A stretch of 6,649 nt of DNA from Thermohalobaculum sp045106875. GTDB lineage: Bacteria; Pseudomonadota; Alphaproteobacteria; Rhodobacterales; Rhodobacteraceae. The position numbers and the translations under genes are program-made. This document shows positions 1-5,527 of the stretch, in pieces. The notes under the pieces were generated by a model. It had not been told where the DNA came from. It saw only the letters and a list, made by a program, of their open reading frames with translations, and did not search any database. How positions within the stretch are numbered: the first letter of the stretch is position 1; each line of letters starts with the position of its first letter. Location of the stretch: positions 1 to 6,649 of the forward strand of contig JBGCFK010000044.1 in the NCBI GenBank assembly GCA_045106875.1, given 5' to 3'.

Positions 1-168
1 AATGTGCAGACAAGTTATCGGATGAAGGTTTTCTCGGTGGCGCCCTAATCAGAAGAAACCAGAGCCAAGACGGCCATGGGCAGCTTTTCGGAAACAGCGC
101 AGGGGCCGGAGCTGAAGCTCAGCCGTACCGGCCTTCCGCACCCCCCCATTCAGGGCGGAACGCAGTAG
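1..168. other. Intergenic tail, no supported gene
   Basis: No gene can be supported here. On the plus strand an open stretch of 39 codons (49-165, containing an ATG at 76) and the last 15 codons of another reading (1-48, ending in TAA) are visible, but neither resembles a family I know. On the minus strand a 10-codon ATG reading (77 down to 48) is equally featureless. The stretch has a run of seven C (141-147) and two small inverted repeats, one of which is listed separately. A plus-strand gene could end at the left edge, convergent with the SDR gene, but 15 codons are too few to judge. Confidence 0.5.
134..160 (-). terminator. Hairpin just after the SDR stop, possible transcript end
   Basis: TTCCGC (134-139) and GCGGAA (155-160) form a perfect 6-bp stem. 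Two further C-G pairs can form inside if one A is bulged. The hairpin starts 8 nt past the SDR stop codon on the minus strand. No U-tract follows it in the minus-strand direction, so it is not a canonical intrinsic terminator. It may be a Rho-associated 3' end, an mRNA-stabilising hairpin, or chance. Confidence 0.25.
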
Positions 169-924
169 TCACTCCAACCCCTTGCCCTCGTGATATTTCG
201 CATAGCCCCGGTTCGCCGTGGGGCTGATGACCATCTGGTTCAGACAGACATGATCGGGCAGGGCGGCAACGAAGTGAACAGCTTCGCCCATGTCCTCGGG
301 CTGGATCATCTTCGCACGAATGTCGGCAGGGATCGGCACCGGACGCTTGTCCATGATGTCGGTCGAAACCTCGCCCGGACAAATGGCCGTCGCGCGAATG
401 CCGTTGGTGCCTTCCTCCATGTTGAGGCTCTCGGTGAGTGCGTTCACCGCATGCTTGGCGGCGGTATAAGCTGGCCCCGTCAGATAAGAGGGGCGCACAC
501 CAGCCCAGGACGATATGTTGATGATCTGGCCCTCCTTGCGCACCCGCATCGCGGGCAGAACGGCTTGCGTGCAATAGAAAAGCCCGTCCACATTGACCCG
601 GTGTACCATCTCCCAATCGGTCTCCGAGACCTCAGGCCAATGCCGTTTGGGAACGTTGATGCCCGCATTGTTCACGAGGATATCCACCTCGCCATGCTGC
701 CTTGCGATACGTGTCCCGACTTCGCGGACCGCCTTGTGGTCCATGACGTCCAGTGGTTCGATGGCGCAGCCCATCTCGTCAGCCATGGCTTCCAGTGGTT
801 CCGGGCGGCGTCCCGAGATGACGATCTTGCAGCCCGCCTGCCAGAGCCTGCGTGCCGCAGCCGCTCCGATGCCCGTACCACCGCCGGTGATCCAGACCAG
901 TTTTCCAGAAAGATCCCTCATCAT
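169..924 (-). CDS. Classical short-chain dehydrogenase/reductase (SDR)
   Basis: A 251-aa NAD(P)-dependent oxidoreductase of the classical SDR family, predicted cytosolic. The Rossmann cofactor motif TGGGTGIG lies at residues 13-20, NNAG at 85-88, and the catalytic set is complete: Asn111, Ser138/Ser139, Tyr153 and Lys157 (YTAAK). The PG motif follows at 183-184. An Arg-Arg pair at the end of beta-2 (residues 39-40, no acidic residue) suggests NADP(H) preference; this is inference. Length is normal for the family. The start follows the previous gene's stop directly (TGA-ATG), with AGGA and GGG upstream; the second ATG at 921 is equally possible. It is the last gene of the block with the hydratase/dehydrogenase fusion, so its substrate is probably a hydroxy or keto intermediate of that acyl-CoA pathway. 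Family certain, substrate unknown. Confidence 0.93.
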   Translation of the reverse strand: MMRDLSGKLVWITGGGTGIGAAAARRLWQAGCKIVISGRRPEPLEAMADEMGCAIEPLDVMDHKAVREVGTRIARQHGEVDILVNNAGINVPKRHWPEVSETDWEMVHRVNVDGLFYCTQAVLPAMRVRKEGQIINISSWAGVRPSYLTGPAYTAAKHAVNALTESLNMEEGTNGIRATAICPGEVSTDIMDKRPVPIPADIRAKMIQPEDMGEAVHFVAALPDHVCLNQMVISPTANRGYAKYHEGKGLE

Positions 925-1395
925 TCACCCTTTCCTGACTGTCTTCTTGCGCGGGAACATCTTCAGCAAACTGCCCAGCCCACCCTGAAAGCGCTGGCGG
1001 GTGCTTTGACGCGCGTACTGCTCCGCCAACCACCGGAACTGTACGGTTTCAGGTTGGGGATCAGCTTCGCCGAGCTTGTATTGCGGCGGCGGTGTGATGT
1101 TCCAATAGCTGCAAAGCCGCATGGCGAAAGGCAGTTCAGGCTCGCGGACGAGAAAGCCGGTGCGAAACTCGTCCAGCGTCTTGCAGAGGGTAAACATCTC
1201 TTCAATCGTTCCAAAGACGTGGACCTCGCGGTCCAGCCAGTCGCCATGTTCAGCAAGCCAGGCCTCAACTCCGGCTGCATCCGTTGGCGCCTCGAAGTGA
1301 TATCCATGCCGGGCCGCACCTTCGGCCTGATGCTTCTTGTCAGATGTGGCGAGCGCTTCGAGCTTTGTTTGAATTTCCGCCCATTCGGGTGCCAT
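925..1395 (-). CDS. Unrecognised 156-aa soluble protein
   Basis: I do not recognise this family. The product has 156 residues, no signal peptide and no membrane segment. It appears largely helical and charged. A central part (about 50-110) is rich in Trp, Phe and Leu, then comes a Pro-rich turn (ITPPPQYKLGE, about 99-109), then a basic C-terminal tail (KMFPRKKTVRKG). Only two cysteines-scale positions and no obvious metal-binding or catalytic signature stand out. The chosen start is ATG 1395, one base after the fusion gene's stop, with AAGGGAG 6 nt upstream; an in-frame ATG at 1413 would overlap the upstream gene. Its stop abuts the SDR start. Its place between two metabolic genes with no spacer, and the strong ribosome-binding site, argue that it is a real gene with a role tied to the pathway, perhaps as an accessory or unusual enzyme subunit. 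Confidence 0.8.
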   Translation of the reverse strand: MAPEWAEIQTKLEALATSDKKHQAEGAARHGYHFEAPTDAAGVEAWLAEHGDWLDREVHVFGTIEEMFTLCKTLDEFRTGFLVREPELPFAMRLCSYWNITPPPQYKLGEADPQPETVQFRWLAEQYARQSTRQRFQGGLGSLLKMFPRKKTVRKG

Positions 1396-1396
1396 C

Positions 1397-3484
1397 TCAT
1401 GCTCCCTTGTCATGCAACTGAAAGCTTTTGCCCTCGGCCACCAGCCGTTCAATCAGGGGGGCAGGGGTCCAGACATCGCCGTAATCCGCCGCGTGGAAGC
1501 TCTTGATCTTCTCCAACACGGTCGGCAGCCCCATCAGATCCGCCCAGAACATCGGCCCGCCGCGATAGACCGGGAACGCGTAACCGCAGATATAGGTCAC
1601 ATCGATATCCGAGGCGCGCATTGCGATGCCTTCGTCAAGGATCTTCGCGCCTTCGTTCACCAGCGCCAGCATGGTCCGCTCGACGATCTCATCCTGGCTG
1701 ATCTCGCGGCGCTGGTTATGCAGCCGTTTGCCTTCTTCCTCGATAATCTGCGTGACTTCGGCATTGGGAACGGGCGTGCGCGAGCCTTCGACGTAGTCAT
1801 AATATCCGCCGCCGGTCTTTTGCCCGAACCGTCCCATCTCACAGATGCGGTCGGCGATGGGATTGGTCTCGCCCTTCTCCTTTCGGATGCGCCACGAGAC
1901 GTCCAGCCCGGCCAGATCCGACATGGCGAACGGACCCATGGCCATCCCGAAATCATAGAGCGCCTTGTCGACATCCTCGGGCTGGCAGCCTTCGTAGAGC
2001 AGCGCAAAGGCCTGATTGAAATAGGCGTGCAGCATCCGGTTGCCGATGAAGCCGTCACAGACGCGGGCCATGACGGGCACCTTGCCGATGGTCTTGGCAA
2101 GTTTCATGCAGGTCGCGATCACCTCGGCGCTGGTCTTTTCGCCCCGAACCTCCTCTAACAGCCGCATCACATTGGCAGGACTAAAGAAATGGAGTCCGAT
2201 GATGTCCTCAGGCCGCTTAGTCGTGGCCGCAATCTCGTCCACATCGAGGGTCGAGGTATTGGTCGCGAGGATTGCACCGGGTTTGCATGCAGCGTCGAGT
2301 TTGGCGAAGATCTCCTTCTTCAGATCCATGTTCTCGAACACGGCTTCGATGACGATATCCACGTCAGATACGGCAGCGTCAAAGTCCAGCGAGCCGAACA
2401 GGCAGGCCATCCGCGCCGCGACCTGATCGTCGGTCAGGCGGCCCTTCTTTGCCGTGTTCTCATAATTGCGTCGAATGATGCCAAGGCCGCGGTCCAGAGC
2501 CTCCTGGTTCTGCTCGACCAGCGTGACAGGGATGCCCGCGTTGGCGAAGTTCATGGCAATGCCGCCGCCCATGGTCCCCGCGCCGAGGATGGCCGCAGAT
2601 CTGATGTCGCGCAGAGGCGTATCCTTCGGCACATCCGGGATCTTGGCCGCTGTGCGCTCGGCGAAGAAGTAGTGGCGTTGTGCGGCGGACTGGTCCGAGG
2701 CAAAAAGCTCGGTGATCAGCTCGCGCTCTCGCGCCATCCCTGCATCGAAATCCATTGTCGTCGCCGCCTCGATGGACGTGAGGCAATGCTGCGGCGCGAG
2801 AAAGCCCCGTTTCTTCTTGGCCCAGAACGCGCGGGCTTTGGCGAAGACATCGGGATCAACACCCGTGACCTTCTCGTTCCGGTCGCGAACTTTCACCAAT
2901 TCTGCATTGCCCGCCACAACCTTGCGGGCATAGGCAATGGTCTCGGCCCGCAGATCTCCTTCCACGACCGCGTCCACAACGCCCAGAACAGCCGCTTCGG
3001 AGGCACCGATCATCTCGCCCGTCAGGATCATGTCGATGGCTTTCTCGACGCCAACCAGCCTTGGCAGACGTTGCGTGCCGCCTGCACCCGGCAGGATGCC
3101 GAGCTTCACCTCGGGCAGACCGACGCGGGCCGTGGGTACTGCGACCCGGTAGTGGCATGCCAGCGCGGTCTCAAGCCCGCCTCCCAGTGCCGTGCCGTGA
3201 ATGCCTGCGACCAGAGGTTTCGGGCAGTTCTCCATCTCATCGTGCACAGCCCGCAAATGTGGATCCCTCGGAGGCTTGCCAAACTCGGTGATATCAGCGC
3301 CAGCTATGAATGTGCGACCATCGCAAACCAGCGCGACGGCACGGATGGCATCGTCCGCAACAGCTTTGGCAATACTCTCGGCAATGCCCACACGCACTGC
3401 GTGACTGAGGGCGTTCACTGGCGGTGAGGCCACCGTGACAATGGCGATTTCGTCCTCGGTTTCGTAGCGTACGACGTCGCTCAT
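1397..3484 (-). CDS. Bifunctional enoyl-CoA hydratase / 3-hydroxyacyl-CoA dehydrogenase (FadJ/peroxisomal-type fusion)
   Basis: A 695-aa cytosolic beta-oxidation enzyme. It hydrates trans-2-enoyl-CoA to (S)-3-hydroxyacyl-CoA and oxidises this with NAD+ to 3-ketoacyl-CoA. The crotonase domain (about 1-190) has the oxyanion-hole segments FIAGADI (59-65) and GTALGGG (97-103). It also has both catalytic glutamates, Glu105 (GGGLE) and Glu125 (GLPE). A linker leads to the Rossmann domain (about 296-475) with GAGTMG at 301-306, Ser411, catalytic His432 (GLHFFSPA) and its partner Glu444, 12 residues later as in the family. DGFIGNR (478-483) opens the C-terminal dehydrogenase domains, which end with the typical YAFPVYRGGPMFWAD (635-649). 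The length resembles the peroxisomal bifunctional type more than E. coli FadB. GGGAGGA lies 6 nt before the ATG. No thiolase partner is in the window. The chain-length preference is unknown. Confidence 0.95.
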   Translation of the reverse strand: MSDVVRYETEDEIAIVTVASPPVNALSHAVRVGIAESIAKAVADDAIRAVALVCDGRTFIAGADITEFGKPPRDPHLRAVHDEMENCPKPLVAGIHGTALGGGLETALACHYRVAVPTARVGLPEVKLGILPGAGGTQRLPRLVGVEKAIDMILTGEMIGASEAAVLGVVDAVVEGDLRAETIAYARKVVAGNAELVKVRDRNEKVTGVDPDVFAKARAFWAKKKRGFLAPQHCLTSIEAATTMDFDAGMARERELITELFASDQSAAQRHYFFAERTAAKIPDVPKDTPLRDIRSAAILGAGTMGGGIAMNFANAGIPVTLVEQNQEALDRGLGIIRRNYENTAKKGRLTDDQVAARMACLFGSLDFDAAVSDVDIVIEAVFENMDLKKEIFAKLDAACKPGAILATNTSTLDVDEIAATTKRPEDIIGLHFFSPANVMRLLEEVRGEKTSAEVIATCMKLAKTIGKVPVMARVCDGFIGNRMLHAYFNQAFALLYEGCQPEDVDKALYDFGMAMGPFAMSDLAGLDVSWRIRKEKGETNPIADRICEMGRFGQKTGGGYYDYVEGSRTPVPNAEVTQIIEEEGKRLHNQRREISQDEIVERTMLALVNEGAKILDEGIAMRASDIDVTYICGYAFPVYRGGPMFWADLMGLPTVLEKIKSFHAADYGDVWTPAPLIERLVAEGKSFQLHDKGA
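1402..1408 (-). promoter_or_regulatory. Ribosome-binding site that sets the 1395 start
   Basis: AAGGGAG on the minus strand ends 6 nt before ATG 1395. It lies inside the last codons of the upstream fusion gene. It supports the 1395 start of the unrecognised protein over the earlier in-frame ATG at 1413, which this motif would follow rather than precede. Confidence 0.6.
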
Positions 3485-3664
3485 GGCGGATCCTCCCGTT
3501 GAAATTTGACGTTACTTTCGGGTGATACAGAACAGGTTGCAAGCTGCCCGAGATCACGCACGCGATGCCCCGCAACGAGACGTCGCTGAATCGCCCTGAT
3601 CGATGGTCGCAATCGGCGGCCTTTCCAACCAGCCGCGCATGGATAATTCAACAGGCTCGCCAAC
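3485..3664 (-). promoter_or_regulatory. Upstream region of the fusion-enzyme operon
   Basis: This stretch has no gene and should carry the promoter of the 3484-169 block, because the previous minus-strand gene stops about 650 bases upstream. The ribosome-binding site GGGAGGA is at 3491-3497. A TTGCAA (3537-3542) could be a -35 element, but nothing close to a -10 consensus stands at 16-18 nt from it, so I do not assign a promoter. On the opposite strand TTGACG (3506-3511) likewise lacks a good -10 partner. I see no convincing operator palindrome. Confidence 0.35.
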
Positions 3665-4106
3665 ACGCCAACAACTTGGAACGCACTATTTCTTGGCAAT
3701 ATTGCCTCGCAGACCGACCCGACCAAATGCACCGCTGTGTCGGAGAACGCTTCAGCAATTGTCGGGGATGCATTTGGCAGCTCCAGAGACCCGCTGCACC
3801 GTCACACCGTTTCTGATACGGAAACCGACACCGATGGTTTTTTAGGATGCTGATGGGAACCTGTTTCTGGCGGCAGAGTTTGCATCGAATACAGATACTA
3901 CTGCGATGGGGGCTGCGCCTGTCAGGTCGCTGACACTCGCCTTTATCAATATTGATAACTCAAGTTCGACACAAAACCGATTGGCAACGAACCTTGTCTG
4001 CCTGGCTGGTGGGGCGCGAACAGCAACGCCGGTTGGCGAGCAATGGATCGAGGATCTTGTCGTTGGTGACCTCGTGACAACGCAGGCTGGTCGAACGACA
4101 CCTGTG
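3665..4106 (+). pseudogene. Broken Hint_2 (hedgehog/intein-type) domain protein
   Basis: This is the remnant of a plus-strand gene, readable in two frames. Frame A (3665 to about 3841) gives the N-terminal domain: PTTWNALFLGNIA, then DPT, SENASAIVGDAFGSS and DPL, in the order I know from Rhodobacterales Hint_2 proteins (typically starting MPTWNA-FLG). The codon where that ATG belongs (3665-3667) is ACG. Frame B (3846-4106) resumes with DADGNLFLAAEF, RSLTL and then the Hint domain: catalytic-type Cys at 3999-4001, ATPVGE (4023-4040), and IEDLVVGDLVTT (4047-4082). The frames do not join, both carry stops at the border (TAG 3843, TGA 3851), and the residues usually found between the two parts are missing, suggesting an out-of-frame internal deletion. 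The match is lost after 4106, so most of the Hint fold is absent. Part of it is A/T-rich (23 GC of 60 bases at 3941-4000). Intact family members are probably self-processing or secreted; this copy should be non-functional. The family call rests on remembered motifs, not a search. Confidence 0.8.
3943..3958. repeat. 16-bp perfect palindrome inside the pseudogene
   Basis: TTATCAATATTGATAA is fully self-complementary over 16 bases. It falls in the readable frame of the Hint remnant (Phe-Ile-Asn-Ile-Asp-Asn), so it may simply be coding sequence. A regulator site is possible but nothing else supports it. Confidence 0.3.
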
Positions 4107-4134
4107 CAATCACAGAGCCCTCCTCGAGCAGCCC

Positions 4135-4617
4135 CTATGCGGCAGCGCGCCTGCGGATAAGGTATTTCTGTTCGCCTTCCATCACCAGAGCGCCGCCCTG
4201 ATTGTGCACAGTCACAGCAACTGTCATGACACCCGTCGTGTTCTGACGCTTCAGATCCGAGATCACGACTGACGGGTAGAGCGTGTCGCCGCAATAGACA
4301 CCCTTCAGGAACCGGCTGGACTGCTCGATGAAACCGATCAGGCTTGGCCCCATCACCTGCGGCAGCACGCCTGCACCGATGCAACACTGGATCAGCACCT
4401 GATAGCCATGCGCCAGCATATCCCGGTGGCCCTGCGCCTGGCAGTAGTGCCGGTCATAGTGGATCGGGTGGTTGTCGCCCGAAGCAAGCTGGAACGCTGA
4501 GAAAAGCGCTTCGGTCATGGTGCGCGAGGGCAGGTAGAACCGCTCGCCAACCTCGAAATCGTCAAAGTAGCGGGGCTCGGAGAACTGGTAGCTCAACGGA
4601 TCGAAGGCTTCTGTCAT
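4135..4617 (-). CDS. MaoC family (R)-specific enoyl-CoA hydratase/dehydratase
   Basis: A 160-aa single hot-dog-fold protein. Members of this family hydrate trans-2-enoyl-CoA to (R)-3-hydroxyacyl-CoA or run the reverse dehydration. The catalytic Asp-His pair is visible in GDNHPIHYD as Asp48 and His53, with the family's five-residue spacing, followed by the conserved AHG (69-71). N-terminal FDDFEVGERF (18-27) is the usual lead-in of MaoC-like dehydratases. Length is standard for the one-domain form. The ATG at 4617 overlaps the stop of the epimerase-like gene as ATGA, and GAGGA lies 7 nt upstream; longer readings starting further upstream would run through that gene and are rejected. It closes the block started by the CoA-transferase. 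No U-rich terminator follows; only 28 bases separate its stop from the Hint remnant on the other strand. The true substrate may be a branched or dicarboxylic enoyl-CoA rather than a fatty one. Confidence 0.92.
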   Translation of the reverse strand: MTEAFDPLSYQFSEPRYFDDFEVGERFYLPSRTMTEALFSAFQLASGDNHPIHYDRHYCQAQGHRDMLAHGYQVLIQCCIGAGVLPQVMGPSLIGFIEQSSRFLKGVYCGDTLYPSVVISDLKRQNTTGVMTVAVTVHNQGGALVMEGEQKYLIRRRAAA

Positions 4618-5525
4618 TTGAACGTCCTCGCGTAGTGACCAGTTTCGATTTCTTCTTTGGCGCAAGGGCCGGAGGGTGACCAGCCCAGCTCCGCGCGTGC
4701 CCGATTGGCTCGCACCCGGCTGTTGGATCCCATGGTGTTGATTGCAGGGCCTTCGCCCCATTCCGCTGCGGCCTCTTCTGGCGTCATCGCCTCGGGCGCC
4801 CTGTTCACACCCATCTGGTGGCAAATCGCAGCACAAAGCTCGGCCATCGAGGCCTCTCCGCCCTCGGCCCAGTAAAGCGAGCCTGCGGGTGCACCTTCCA
4901 GCACACGCAGATAAAGGTCCACAAGATCGCCAATGTGTACATTGGACCATCGATTCTCACCGGGACCAAGGTGACGCGCAACACCGTGGCGGTGTGCAGT
5001 CTGGATCAACCATGGCACCTGCATGGATTCGCGGCCTCCAAGCATCCCGCGGCCATAAATCAGTGAGGGGGCGATGATGATCGGGTGAACCCCAAAGGCG
5101 ATGGATGCGAGAACCTTGTCATTCAGCGCGACGCGGGCGGCACGGCCCGGTGATGGCTCGAACCACGTTTGTTCGTCATAGATGGTCTCCCGCAACTCAC
5201 CCATGGCCTGGGTACCGACGATTGAAGACCCTGACGTGTGGATCAACCGCTTGCCAGTACCCGCGAGCGCCTCGATAAGCGCATTGACCGCCCCATGGTG
5301 ATCCGAGTCGGCGCAGTTGATCACGGCATCGGCGTCACGGGCAGCAGCCGACAGAAGCTCGGCATCGTCCAGAGATCCTTGCACCGAGCGAATGCCAGCT
5401 GCGTTCAGCAGCCCTGCGCCCGCTTCCGAGCGCGTCAGGCCATGCACTTCATACCCGGCCTCGACCAACGTCACAGCGACCGAGCCGCCGATGAAACCGG
5501 TCGCACCTGTCAGGAAAATTCGCAT
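4614..5525 (-). CDS. NAD-dependent epimerase/dehydratase-like protein (atypical/extended SDR)
   Basis: A 303-aa protein with an N-terminal Rossmann fold: GATGFIG (7-13) binds the dinucleotide, DADAVINCAD (64-73) is the usual beta-4 segment, HTSGSS (96-101) holds the active-site serine region, and PSLIYGRG (153-160) and HIGDLVDLYLRVLE (197-210) are typical of the epimerase family. The expected catalytic YxxxK is degenerate: Lys137 aligns (ALNDK), but the residue four before it is Ala133. It may therefore work by a changed mechanism or only bind NAD(P). The start at 5525 is chosen because it begins the Rossmann strand, lies 2 nt after the CoA-transferase stop and has AAGGA 6 nt upstream. The stop overlaps the MaoC start. 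Position between a CoA-transferase and a hydratase suggests a role on the acid or acyl-CoA rather than on nucleotide sugars; this is inference. Confidence 0.88.
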   Translation of the reverse strand: MRIFLTGATGFIGGSVAVTLVEAGYEVHGLTRSEAGAGLLNAAGIRSVQGSLDDAELLSAAARDADAVINCADSDHHGAVNALIEALAGTGKRLIHTSGSSIVGTQAMGELRETIYDEQTWFEPSPGRAARVALNDKVLASIAFGVHPIIIAPSLIYGRGMLGGRESMQVPWLIQTAHRHGVARHLGPGENRWSNVHIGDLVDLYLRVLEGAPAGSLYWAEGGEASMAELCAAICHQMGVNRAPEAMTPEEAAAEWGEGPAINTMGSNSRVRANRARAELGWSPSGPCAKEEIETGHYARTFK

Positions 5526-5527
5526 GC

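Noticed and set aside
104..133. GGCCGG/CCGGCC inverted repeat with an inner GAGCT/AGCTC stem, considered as a terminator or small RNA
   Set aside because: Inner and outer stems are not continuous, and no U-tract follows; in GC-rich DNA such pairs are expected by chance.
49..165. Open 39-codon plus-strand stretch with ATG at 76
   Set aside because: Too short, no good ribosome-binding site and no recognisable product; could equally be chance.
190..1506. Long plus-strand reading of 438 codons
   Set aside because: It runs antisense through the SDR, the 156-aa gene and the end of the fusion gene, all with clear motifs or good start sites. The product has no family features; this is a usual GC-rich antisense shadow.
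2189..3427. Plus-strand reading of 412 codons
   Set aside because: Entirely antisense to the fusion enzyme, whose domains are complete; the product resembles nothing known.
3565..3845. Two overlapping plus-strand readings of about 80 codons (3565-3816 and 3603-3845)
   Set aside because: The family similarity in this stretch is in the third plus frame (Hint remnant), so these are out-of-frame shadows.
3999..4082. Active intein or intact self-splicing Hint protein
   Set aside because: Only the first part of the Hint fold after the Cys is present; the C-terminal half is absent and the frame is broken upstream, so self-processing is not possible from this copy.
3842..4387. Minus-strand reading of 181 codons overlapping the MaoC gene
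   Set aside because: Out of frame with the well-supported MaoC protein and antisense to the Hint remnant; low-complexity product with no family match.
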